Source: JBDTMT01 sp033764095 (GTDB taxonomy: Bacteria; Desulfobacterota; Binatia; HRBIN30; CADEER01). From it: DNA of 13,403 nucleotides. The position numbers were made by a program, and so were the translations under genes. A model generated the notes under the pieces. That model did not search any database, was not told where the DNA came from, and saw nothing but the letters and a program-made list of their open reading frames with translations. Of the stretch, positions 1 through 6,267 are shown piece after piece. The stretch's first letter is position 1; each line of letters opens with the position of its first letter. Location: NCBI GenBank assembly GCA_033764095.1, contig JANRJF010000206.1, positions 1-13,403 on the forward strand. The letters are read 5' to 3'.

Positions 1-300
1 GACGAGAATCGATGGATGCACCTCTGCATGACTCGCGGCCGCTTCGAGGAACTCCGAGCGTCCAGTGCCGCGCGAGGAGTATCCTCGTCTCAGTTCTTCG
101 TTGCGCCCGAGAACGAAGTCATCCGGGACAACGATGAGGAAGACTATCCCGAGGAACTGATGTCTCCTCGGTGCGGGAGGCCGGTCCGGGTGGATCCCAG
201 CGAGCGCTGCGCTTGGATCGGCTGCAACGGAGACGTTGTAGTGGGCCGAAGGATATGCGCCGAACACTTGTTCCATACCGACAACTTGGTGGCCGAGTGA
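1..300 (+). CDS. 5'-partial cassette ORF, small putative zinc-binding protein
   Basis: The reading frame is open from the first base of the window, so the true start may lie upstream. Internal candidate starts are ATG 16 and ATG 28, neither with a clear ribosome binding site. I do not recognise the protein. Its middle is acidic (DNDEEDYPEE). The C-terminal part has cysteines and a histidine spaced like a small metal site: a Cys in MSPRCGRP, then CAWIGC (CX4C), then CAEH (CX2H). The stop codon lies only 4 bases before the first attC site, the usual layout of an integron cassette with its ORF filling most of the unit. Zinc binding is inference from spacing alone; the function is unknown. Confidence 0.55.
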   Translation, partial: DENRWMHLCMTRGRFEELRASSAARGVSSSQFFVAPENEVIRDNDEEDYPEELMSPRCGRPVRVDPSERCAWIGCNGDVVVGRRICAEHLFHTDNLVAE

Positions 301-304
301 GCGG

Positions 305-368
305 CGCTAACTACGCAGTGCAGCCGACGCGTGCCTGCGGCCCGCGCGGCTGACCGCCAGCGTTAGGC
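305..368 (+). other. attC recombination site 1 (integron cassette boundary)
   Basis: The right core box is GTTAGGC at 362-368, an exact match to the attC consensus GTTRRRY. The left box CGCTAAC (305-311) ends in the required AAC, and CTAAC pairs with GTTAG. Inside these, CAGCCGACGCG (321-331) pairs perfectly with CGCGCGGCTG (343-352) if A327 is left unpaired, which is the hallmark L''/L' stem with an extrahelical base. Both spacers between outer and inner boxes are 9 bases. By the known IntI mechanism, recombination falls between G362 and T363. It ends the partial cassette and starts the next one. Confidence 0.9.
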
Positions 369-396
369 GGCGTGATCTGTAATCGGTAGAGCCATC

Positions 397-1113
397 GTGC
401 TGGGGAGGAGATCATGGCCACTCAGGCGCGGCTGGAATATTGTCGGACTGGGTCTCGTTGCCTCCACGCTGTTCTTCTGGGAGCTGGCAGAGGTCAGGGC
501 GGAGTGTGTTACGATGTGTTCCGAATATCATTACAACCGCTTCGCAAAGCTGAAGATGTGCCGGCCATGGGGTTGGTTCGATGACAACTGCGAAGAGCCC
601 TGGACTCTGACGGTTCTGAAACCCGATGGCACGCGATTCCGAGACTTGGGCGAGGTAGAGGAGGTTAGCCGCCAACCCGACGAACAGGCGCACTGGATTG
701 TTGCGAAAAGACCCGAGGATCCGAATGAACCAAATCCGGCATCATCCGCCCGCCAAAAGTACCTAGTTTATGATCTAGAGGCCGAGGTGTACCAATACCA
801 GGGCAAAGAGTTCGGCACGGCGGAATTTGAATGGGAACGCCAGAACGGCATGCCCCACCCTGACGGCTGCGTCGACGGTATTCCCACGTTTCTAGCACTC
901 GTGGGACCTTCCGACTTGAGCGACGGCATCGATGGCTTCCCGCGGACCCCGCGCACATTGCTCCGAGATTGGGTGTCGAATGCCGGCTCTGCCGCGTATT
1001 GGGCGGTGGTCATCGGACTTTGCCTGTGGCCGGTGTCACTTTGCATCATAGCTATCGCGAGCCTGTTCGCGGTATTGGCGTTCAAGTGGACGCGGAGAGA
1101 ACGCGCAAGGTGA
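397..1113 (+). CDS. Cassette-encoded membrane-anchored protein of unknown function
   Basis: 238 residues if started at GTG 397; the frame has no ATG until codon 40. The N-terminus is basic (MLGRRSWPLRRGW), followed by a hydrophobic run at about 15-28, then RAEC. This is either a signal peptide cut near A35 or a membrane anchor. The middle is an extracytoplasmic domain rich in acidic and aromatic residues, with Cys at 37, 41, 55, 65 and 158 that could form disulfides. A long hydrophobic segment at about 199-229 followed by RRERAR gives a C-terminal membrane anchor with its tail inside. The whole gene fills the unit between two attC sites, and its stop almost touches the second. Base composition is poorer in GC than the genes to the right, as expected for acquired DNA. 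A strong GGGGAGGAG at 402-409 sits before an out-of-frame ATG at 414, so the start is doubtful. No family was recognised. Confidence 0.7.
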   Translation: MLGRRSWPLRRGWNIVGLGLVASTLFFWELAEVRAECVTMCSEYHYNRFAKLKMCRPWGWFDDNCEEPWTLTVLKPDGTRFRDLGEVEEVSRQPDEQAHWIVAKRPEDPNEPNPASSARQKYLVYDLEAEVYQYQGKEFGTAEFEWERQNGMPHPDGCVDGIPTFLALVGPSDLSDGIDGFPRTPRTLLRDWVSNAGSAAYWAVVIGLCLWPVSLCIIAIASLFAVLAFKWTRRERAR

Positions 1114-1114
1114 A

Positions 1115-1201
1115 GCCGAACCAGCCAGTCGAGCCGACCGGCATGAACTTCGCTGCCAATCGCGAGCCTTCTGCGCCGGCGGCTCACTGGCAGCGTTAAA
1201 C
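1115..1201 (+). other. attC recombination site 2 (integron cassette boundary)
   Basis: The right core box GTTAAAC (1195-1201) matches GTTRRRY; the left box is GCCGAAC (1115-1121), ending in AAC. The inner boxes GAGCCGACCGGC (1131-1142) and GCCGGCGGCTC (1175-1185) pair perfectly once A1137 is left out. This is the same single extrahelical A, in the same position of the stem, as in the first site. The spacers are again 9 bases on each side. The terminal loop is longer than in site 1 (about 32 bases). The site begins one base after the stop codon of the upstream cassette gene. Confidence 0.9.
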
Positions 1202-1277
1202 TGCTTCGTTGCAGGGCGTGATCGAAGGTGCTTCGAGAGGGCACGATGGTAGCTCAACGTCGTTCAACGGAGGACGC

Positions 1278-1760
1278 ATGATACCTGTAGGGACGGTGGC
1301 CATTTGCGTGCTAGTCGCGGCGATTTCGTCGAGTGCCTGGGCGGAATCGACGCCGAACGATGAGGGCGTGCGTGAAGCTCGAGTCGCCATCGAGGCGGCG
1401 AACGCCAAATTCAGTCAGGCCTTCGCCCGCGGCGACGCCAAGGCGCTAGCCGCGATGTATACATCCGACGCGATCGCGTTCCCCCCAGACAGTGAGATGA
1501 TCCACGGAAATGAAGCCATCGGAGCGTTTTGGAAGGCCACAAGGGATGGCGGGGTTCAGAGCGCAACGCTGACGACCGATGATGTGGGCCGCAGTGGTGA
1601 CATCGCCTACGAAGTAGGAAAGGTGTTCCTGACGATTCGGCCCGTGGGGAACGAGCCCACCACGGCGGTGGCCAAGTATGTGGTGGTCTGGAAGCGGCAA
1701 CCCGACGGTTCCTGGAAGCTGCACCGGGACATCTGGAACAGCCTGCCAGCGAAAAAGTGA
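1278..1760 (+). CDS. Secreted SnoaL/DUF4440-like (NTF2-fold) protein, cassette cargo
   Basis: 160 residues, started at ATG 1278 because GGAGG lies 5 bases upstream and a clean Sec signal peptide follows (hydrophobic core at about 4-16, likely cut after SSAWA, residue 22). The mature part reads like the NTF2/SnoaL fold used by DUF4440 proteins. It has a first helix with AKFSQAFARGDAKALAAMYT, then a DAIAFPP strand, an IGAFWKA helix, and a C-terminal WKRQPDGSWKLHRDIWNS that is the typical ending of this family. These domains bind small molecules or act as small hydrolases or isomerases; no specific substrate can be assigned. It is the third cassette ORF in the array, between attC 2 and a decayed third attC, and is exported to the periplasm or outside. 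Confidence 0.8.
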   Translation: MIPVGTVAICVLVAAISSSAWAESTPNDEGVREARVAIEAANAKFSQAFARGDAKALAAMYTSDAIAFPPDSEMIHGNEAIGAFWKATRDGGVQSATLTTDDVGRSGDIAYEVGKVFLTIRPVGNEPTTAVAKYVVVWKRQPDGSWKLHRDIWNSLPAKK

Positions 1761-1798
1761 GGTCTTGGCCGGTCATCCGCGGCGCGATACGCCCAGCA

Positions 1799-1892
1799 GC
1801 CTGACCAGCGGTTGGAGCGGACCGGCGAACGAGCGGGCTGCTTCATGCGCACCAGGAAGCCGCCGGCCGCTCAAACCGCCAAGGCGTCAGCC
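1799..1892 (+). other. Degenerate attC-like site 3
   Basis: The left box GCCTGAC (1799-1805) and right box GTCAGCC (1886-1892) are largely complementary, but each carries a matching change in the normally fixed core (AAC to GAC, GTT to GTC). Between them, 1810-1826 pairs with 1862-1877 over 15 of 16 positions, with a single unpaired A at 1821 in the same GCGG-A-CCGGC context as attC 2 and one G/A mismatch. Placement fits: 38 bases after the SnoaL-like gene stop and 2 bases before the next ATG. Whether it still recombines is doubtful. Confidence 0.55.
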
Positions 1893-1894
1893 AC

Positions 1895-2146
1895 ATGCAG
1901 GCATCATTTACGGTCGAGTTCCCCGAGCACGTGCCGCTCCACGAACGGCGGTACGCCTTACGCGCGCTCGCCGACGACAGCGGTGCGCTTGACGAGATCG
2001 GCGAGCGGACGTTTGCGATCCTGTGCACGACCGACAAGCAGCTACGGCTGGTCGGGTGGGCCCTGTTCCACACGCGCATCAAGGATCTCTGTCGCGTCAC
2101 CAACGTTACGGCGAGCGGCCGTCGCGTATCTCGAACGAAGGGAACC
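1895..2146 (+). other. In-frame open region upstream of the reductase gene, possible fused or truncated cassette ORF
   Basis: ATG 1895 lies 2 bases after the decayed attC and opens a frame that runs without a stop into the reductase gene, adding 84 residues. The first 65 or so look protein-like (for example FTVEFPEHVPLHERRYALR and LRLVGWALFH) and mostly use G or C in the third codon position; the last 15 do not. The reductase family does not normally carry such an extension. It may be the truncated remains of a separate cassette gene now fused in frame, or chance. No family recognised. Confidence 0.3.
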
Positions 2147-2704
2147 ATGGGACTCTTGACCTTCAGTATCAACGTCACCCTGGACGGCTGCGTTGACCAC
2201 CAGGAAGGTATCGTCGACGGCGAGACACAGGCCTTCTTCACCCGCCTCTTGGACGAGAGCGGCGCGATGCTGTGGGGCCGCGTCACCTACGAGATGATGG
2301 AGCGCTACTGGCCCGCGGTCGCCCGCGGTGACGCGGAGGCGCCGCCGGCGATGCGCGCGTGGGCGGTCAAGCTGGAGGCCAAGCCGAAGTACGTGGTGTC
2401 TTCGACGCGCAAGGACTTCCCGTGGACCAACAGTCACCACATCGCCGACGACCTGCGCACGGGCGTACAGCAGCTCAAGGACGCAACCCCGGACGGCGTG
2501 CTCCTCGGTAGCGGCAGGCTCGCGACCGAGCTGGACCGGCTGGATCTGATCGACGAGTACAAGTTGCTCGTCCACCCCAGGATCGCCGGCCACGGCCCGA
2601 CCCTGTACGAGAGCGGGCTCTCCAGCACGCGACGGCTCGAGTTGATCTCGGCGAAGCCGCTGCGCAGCGGCGTGGTCGCCATGCACTACCGGCGCGCGGG
2701 CTGA
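2147..2704 (+). CDS. RibD C-terminal / dihydrofolate reductase-family protein
   Basis: 185 residues from ATG 2147, chosen because AAGGGAACC stands just upstream and LLTFSINVTLDGCVDH is the usual N-terminal strand of this family. Members bind NADPH in a dihydrofolate-reductase fold and include the reductase domain of RibD, but most free-standing ones have no proven substrate. Family signs: the start just named, GAMLWGRVTYEMMERYWP (a substrate/cofactor-side helix), PKYVVSSTRKDFPW, then DGVLLGSGRLATELDRLDLIDEY with the glycine-rich cofactor turn, and LLVHPRIAGHGPTLY near the end. The length is normal and no frame break is seen. It follows the decayed attC directly, so it may be the last cassette or the first chromosomal gene. 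It should not be assumed to confer trimethoprim resistance. Confidence 0.85.
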   Translation: MGLLTFSINVTLDGCVDHQEGIVDGETQAFFTRLLDESGAMLWGRVTYEMMERYWPAVARGDAEAPPAMRAWAVKLEAKPKYVVSSTRKDFPWTNSHHIADDLRTGVQQLKDATPDGVLLGSGRLATELDRLDLIDEYKLLVHPRIAGHGPTLYESGLSSTRRLELISAKPLRSGVVAMHYRRAG

Positions 2705-2716
2705 CGCGGAGATGGT

Positions 2717-2735
2717 CGCGTCGCCTCACGACGCG
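2717..2735. terminator. GC-rich hairpin just after the reductase gene
   Basis: CGCGTCG (2717-2723) and CGACGCG (2729-2735) form a perfect 7-bp stem around a 5-base loop, 12 bases after the stop codon. No T-run follows, so intrinsic termination is uncertain. It could also be part of a worn attC, because a core-like GTTGGGC stands about 50 bases downstream. Confidence 0.3.
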
Positions 2736-2775
2736 CTGCATTCGGATGGGCCGCACGGTGCTCGACGCACCGCTG

Positions 2776-2791
2776 ACCGTTGGCGTTGGGC
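2776..2791 (+). other. Possible right half of a fourth attC
   Basis: GTTGGGC (2785-2791) fits the attC core GTTRRRY. It is preceded by CGCTG and the 9-base spacer ACCGTTGGC, closely like the GGCTG-ACCGCCAGC-GTTAGGC end of attC 1. No AAC-type left box and no convincing partner stem are found upstream. The local hairpin CGGTGC/GCACCG (2756-2772) does not supply one. It is probably a remnant, or chance. Confidence 0.3.
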
Positions 2792-2848
2792 GGCAGCATG
2801 ACGAAGCACGAGTCGTCGATCCGCGCCGGCGGGGAAGTGACTGCTGAC

Positions 2849-3521
2849 ATGCGTCTTCTCTTCACCTCCATTCCGGAGAAGGCCCATCCGCATCCGCTCC
2901 GTTTCGTCCCGAACCGTTCGACCAGAGCGGCAATGCATCGCTGCCGCGATGGGTGCTCGAGCGGGCCGCGGGGCGTCCGCTCGTCTCCGTGACGCTCGGA
3001 AGCGGTACAATGAAACCGCCGGCCTTCTCGAAGCCACGATCGAAGCGGCGCAGGATGAAGCATTCGACGCCGTCGTCACCGCGGGCCGCAACCGCGATCC
3101 CGCCTGGCTCGGACCCCTGCCGACGAATGTCCGGGTCGAGCGCGACGTGCCGCGGTCATTCCTGCTGCCGTACTGCGCAGCGGTCGTCTCGCACGGTGGC
3201 TATGGCACGGTCATGGCGGCGCTCAGCGCCGCGCTCCCCTTGGCCGACGCCGATCGGCGCGGATCAGCCCTTCCACGCCGATCGAGGTCGCGGGTTGGGT
3301 GCAGCCGATGTCGCGGAGCACCGCGAGCTCACGCCGGGTCGACTGCGCGAGACGATCCGAGGGGTGTCGGGGCGAGCCCGTATCGCGCGCGAGCCGAGGC
3401 GATGCGGGACACCCTGGCCACCCAGCCCCTTGCCGATGCGGCCGTCGGCATACCGTCTTGTCACGCAAGCACGCGCATGACCTGCTACACGCGTGCGTCG
3501 GGCGCCAAGGAGAGAGCATGA
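2849..3521 (+). pseudogene. Broken MGT/UGT-type glycosyltransferase
   Basis: The remains are of a GT-B fold glycosyltransferase of the macrolide/UDP-glucosyl type that normally has about 400 residues. ATG 2849 starts MRLLFTSIPEKAHPHPL, the typical N-terminus. The frame then jumps at about 2900 straight to RPEPFDQSGNASLPRWV and LVSVTLGSGT, the linker and start of the C-terminal domain, so most of the acceptor domain (near 190 codons by family length) is gone. Further frame changes fall near 3005, 3240 and 3372. Between them the donor-site parts are readable: FDAVVTAGRNRDPAWLGPLP, AVVSHGGYGTVMAAL (the sugar-nucleotide motif), PIGADQPFHADR, then HRELTPGRLRETIRGV and RARAEAMRDTLATQPLADA. With one large deletion and three frame changes it cannot make a working enzyme. 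Its last frame ends overlapping the next gene's start. Confidence 0.85.
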
Positions 3522-3955
3522 CGGTGAAGCGTCTGGACAACGTCGGGATCGTCGTGGAGGACCTCGATGCTGCGATTGAGTTCTTCAGCGAGCTCGGCCT
3601 CGCGCTCGAAGGGCGAGCGATGATCGACGGCGAGTGGGCGGGTCGCGTCACCGGACTGCGCGAGCAGCGCGTCGAGATCGCCATGATGCGTACGCCGGAT
3701 GGTCACGGCCGGCTGGAGCTGTCTCGATTCCTCGCGCCGCCGGTGGTCGCCGATCACCGCAATGCCCCGGTGAACGCTCTCGGCTACCTACGCGTGATGT
3801 TCGCCGTGGAGGGGATCGACGATACGCTCGCCCGGCTCCGCGCGCGTGGCGCGCAGCTGGTCGGCGACGTGGTGCGGTACGAGGACGCCTATCGCCTCTG
3901 TTACATCCGCGGCCCAGAAGGAATACTCGTCGGGCTCGCCGAACAGCTCGGGTAG
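3518..3955 (+). CDS. VOC-superfamily (glyoxalase/bleomycin-resistance-like) protein
   Basis: 145 residues. ATG 3518 is preceded by AAGGAGAG, an excellent ribosome binding site. Two beta-alpha-beta-beta-beta modules are visible: KRLDNVGIVVEDLDAAIEFF with LGLALEG, and LGYLRVMFAVEGIDDTLARL ending in IRGPEGILVGLAEQLG. VOC enzymes usually bind a divalent metal through His or Glu at the start of each module and a final Glu. Here the first position is Asn (LDNVGIVV) and the second Arg (YLRVMFAV); only the final Glu in GLAEQLG remains. It therefore resembles a subgroup that binds ligands without the classical metal site, and lyase or dioxygenase activity should not be assumed. A gap of 26 bases to the flavoprotein suggests joint transcription. 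Confidence 0.85.
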   Translation: MTVKRLDNVGIVVEDLDAAIEFFSELGLALEGRAMIDGEWAGRVTGLREQRVEIAMMRTPDGHGRLELSRFLAPPVVADHRNAPVNALGYLRVMFAVEGIDDTLARLRARGAQLVGDVVRYEDAYRLCYIRGPEGILVGLAEQLG

Positions 3956-3981
3956 CGGCGGCGCGCGGTGGTTGGCGAACG

Positions 3982-5652
3982 ATGATGGCGTACCGTTCCG
4001 GCTGGATGCGGTCTGTCGGTCTGTGGGCATTTGCCGGCGCACTGGTCGCCGGCTGTGGAGGCAGTGACGCGGCTGGCGACGGCGCCTCGGCGACGCGGCT
4101 CAGCTGTGAAGTGGCGATCGTCGGGGCCGGCGCGGGCGGTCTGTACACGGCCCTGCAGCTCGCCAAGCATCCCGCAGCGCTCGGGGCGGGACGAACGGCG
4201 GCGGACATCTGTCTCTTCGAAAAGGAGCCGCAGGTCGGCGGCCGCCTGAAGGCCGTGCCGCAGTACGACAACGATCCCGGCTCGCCGGTCTTCGGCGTCG
4301 GCGGCCGCCGCATTCTGCCGGGGCACACGGTGATTCTCGACCTGGCCAGCGAGCTCGGCGTCGGGCTGGAACAGCCCGTACCACCCCTGGACCTGGTCTA
4401 CGCACGCGGCGAGTTCGCGCTCGCCGACGACCCGACCGGACATCGCGACGGCAAGCAGGATCGCCTGCTGCCGCTGTACGACGCCGCTGCGGTGGCGGCG
4501 CAGATCGCGCCGGAGATCCTCGACGCGGCGGGCGGCGACGTCGAGTACGCGGGCTATCTGCAGCTGTTCGCGGTCGGCAGGGATCCCGGCACGGACTTCT
4601 CCGAGTTCCCCGATTGGCCCGCCTTTATCGTGGAGACGTTGGGGCTGCCGGCCTTCATCTACATGCGCGACATGACCCGGTTCCGCGGCGAGATCACCCT
4701 GCACGATGCCGATGCCGCATCAGCTGGCGAGTTCAGCGTCGCCGCCGACGTGAAGAATTTCGTCGAGTTTCTCGACACCGAGTTCCACGACGGTGGGACG
4801 CCCTACTACCCGGTGGGGTCCATGCAGGCGCTCACCTTCGGCATGGCCGACGCGGCGATCGAGCGCGGGGTCCGGGTGTACGTGTCCGAGCCGGTCCTGT
4901 CGGTGGATCGGTCCGGGGCCGGATACCGCCTGCGCAGCGCGGCGCACACCGTCACCGCCAGCCGCGTCATCCTTGCCGTGCCGCCCGCGGCGCTCAGCAC
5001 GATCGGCGGCGAGGTGATCGACGCGATCCGCTCGCAGCCGCAATACAACTTCAAGAACCAGCCCATCGTGACGATCACGCAGTGGTGGCCGTATCCGTGG
5101 TGGGAGCCGCTCCGCTACAAGAACGATTCGACGCCGGCGGGACGCATCTGGCGCGCCTGGATGGATCGCTCCGCCGGTTGCGGGACCTTCCTGGAGATCC
5201 CCATGGACCCCAGCAGCCAGAGTCAGAACGTCACCCGCAGCGTCTATTCCGACGACCCGGTGTGCATCGAGTTCTGGCGCAATACGTTTGCCGAGCGCGG
5301 GCTTTCGGGAGTCGAGGCGGAGATCGAAGCGAACCTCGAGTCGATGTTCAACGACAACGACATGACGACCCCGGACGTCGGCGAGCTGCCGCCGCCCGAC
5401 AAGACCTACTTCCAGTACTGGCCGGCGGCCTGGAGCTTTCTCGGCGCCGGCACTCCGACGACCAATGAAGAGATCGTGACCTGGGCGCTCGATCCCCTGG
5501 AAACCGGGGAGTGGGTCTCGCTGGTGGGCGAGGCCTACAATCCGATTCGATCCGGTTGGAGCGTGGCCGCCTACCAGTCGGCGGTTCATCTGCTGAACCA
5601 GCGGTATGGTCTGGCGCTCAGCCGTGCGTACGAGCCGCCGTTCTTCCAGTGA
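3982..5652 (+). CDS. Putative lipoprotein FAD-dependent amine oxidase / oxidoreductase
   Basis: 556 residues from ATG 3982; ATG 3985 and ATG 4006 are also in frame, the last giving a more compact signal peptide. There is no strong ribosome binding site for any of them. The N-terminus is a signal peptide ending in GALVAGCGGS, a lipobox with Cys at 25, then a short Gly/Ala/Ser linker. The flavin Rossmann motif VAIVGAGAGGLYTALQLAK is at about 44-62 (GxGxxG), followed by FEKEPQVGGRLK, the second FAD motif of flavin amine oxidases. YPVGSMQALTFGMADAAIERG and ASRVILAVPPAAL are the mid-protein family blocks. Near the end, GEAYNPIRSGWSVAAYQSA (from 516) is the C-terminal FAD-contacting segment. The substrate is unknown. 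Placement on an outer or periplasmic membrane face is inferred from the lipobox. It is co-oriented with, and close to, genes on both sides. Confidence 0.85.
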   Translation: MMAYRSGWMRSVGLWAFAGALVAGCGGSDAAGDGASATRLSCEVAIVGAGAGGLYTALQLAKHPAALGAGRTAADICLFEKEPQVGGRLKAVPQYDNDPGSPVFGVGGRRILPGHTVILDLASELGVGLEQPVPPLDLVYARGEFALADDPTGHRDGKQDRLLPLYDAAAVAAQIAPEILDAAGGDVEYAGYLQLFAVGRDPGTDFSEFPDWPAFIVETLGLPAFIYMRDMTRFRGEITLHDADAASAGEFSVAADVKNFVEFLDTEFHDGGTPYYPVGSMQALTFGMADAAIERGVRVYVSEPVLSVDRSGAGYRLRSAAHTVTASRVILAVPPAALSTIGGEVIDAIRSQPQYNFKNQPIVTITQWWPYPWWEPLRYKNDSTPAGRIWRAWMDRSAGCGTFLEIPMDPSSQSQNVTRSVYSDDPVCIEFWRNTFAERGLSGVEAEIEANLESMFNDNDMTTPDVGELPPPDKTYFQYWPAAWSFLGAGTPTTNEEIVTWALDPLETGEWVSLVGEAYNPIRSGWSVAAYQSAVHLLNQRYGLALSRAYEPPFFQ

Positions 5653-5677
5653 CGCGACGGGGTAGAGGAGCCTCTGC

Positions 5678-6085
5678 ATGACTCGACCGATCGAAGGCGG
5701 CTGTCTGTGCGGCGCGGTGCGCTATCGCATTCAGGGTGAGCCGCTGGCCAGCACCACGTGCCAGTGCCGCACCTGCCGCAAGGCGTCGGCCGCGGCGATC
5801 GTGCCGTGGCTCCATCTCAACGCCGCCGACTTCGCCTTCACCGCGGGCACGCCGGTCGAGTTCAAGTCGTCGCCGCCGGTGACGCGCACCCTGTGCGGGC
5901 GGTGCGGCACGCCGCTGACCTACTGGACCACCCACTATGGGCCGACCATCGACGTGACCACCGGCAGCCTCGACGAGCCGGAGGCGTTTCCGCCCGTCGT
6001 CCACGTCTGGACCAGTCACAAGCTCGGCTGGGTGAGGCTGGCGGACGGGCTGCCATACTTCGCAGAGGGACCACCGGCGGAGTGA
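5678..6085 (+). CDS. GFA-family (glutathione-dependent formaldehyde-activating-like) zinc protein
   Basis: 135 residues; ATG 5678 follows GAGGAG at good distance, 25 bases after the flavoprotein stop. The start GGCLCGAVRYRI is the hallmark of the family. All seven expected cysteines are present: C9 and C11, then C28, C30 and C33 (TCQCRTCRKAS), then C73 and C76 (LCGRCGTPL), giving two zinc sites. The C-terminal IDVTTGSLDEPEAFPPVVHVWTS is also typical. The founding member Gfa binds glutathione and was proposed to speed its reaction with formaldehyde. Most small paralogues like this one have no tested function. Its place at the end of a VOC / amine oxidase run hints at handling an aldehyde or amine by-product, which is inference only. 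Confidence 0.9.
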   Translation: MTRPIEGGCLCGAVRYRIQGEPLASTTCQCRTCRKASAAAIVPWLHLNAADFAFTAGTPVEFKSSPPVTRTLCGRCGTPLTYWTTHYGPTIDVTTGSLDEPEAFPPVVHVWTSHKLGWVRLADGLPYFAEGPPAE

Positions 6086-6267
6086 TCCCGCCGTGTATCG
6101 AGGCACTGCAGCGGGCGCTCCGCCATGGTGTCGATCTCCTGCATCGTTCCCGCCAACGAGGAAAAGCCCCGCGGCCGTACCCTGTGTCGCGGTACAGTGC
6201 CGCCAGGCAAGGTGCACGGCGCGCCGACTCCGGGGCGATCGACGCAGCGACGGACTGGGAGGCGTGT

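Noticed and set aside
171..353. Open frame overlapping the end of the first cassette gene
   Set aside because: It runs through the attC stem and has arginine-rich shadow composition; the other frame ends neatly before the attC.
1761..1817. GTTGGAG near 1811 as the right core of an attC
   Set aside because: It breaks the GTTRRRY rule at the last base and no stem partner is found to its left; the same bases fit better as the inner left arm of the site at 1799-1892.
3459..3465. TGTCACG in the glycosyltransferase pseudogene as another ECF41 -35 box
   Set aside because: No CGTC follows at 16 bases. The TGTCAC copies I noticed near 1033 and 1593 also lack it.
3634..3981. Longer start of the amine oxidase frame
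   Set aside because: The extra 116 codons overlap the VOC gene and are Arg-rich; the signal peptide and lipobox place the start at 3982-4006.
6086..6267. Small ORF between the GFA and GST genes
   Set aside because: No ribosome binding site and no protein-like features; only a weak GTACC/GGTAC inverted repeat is seen.
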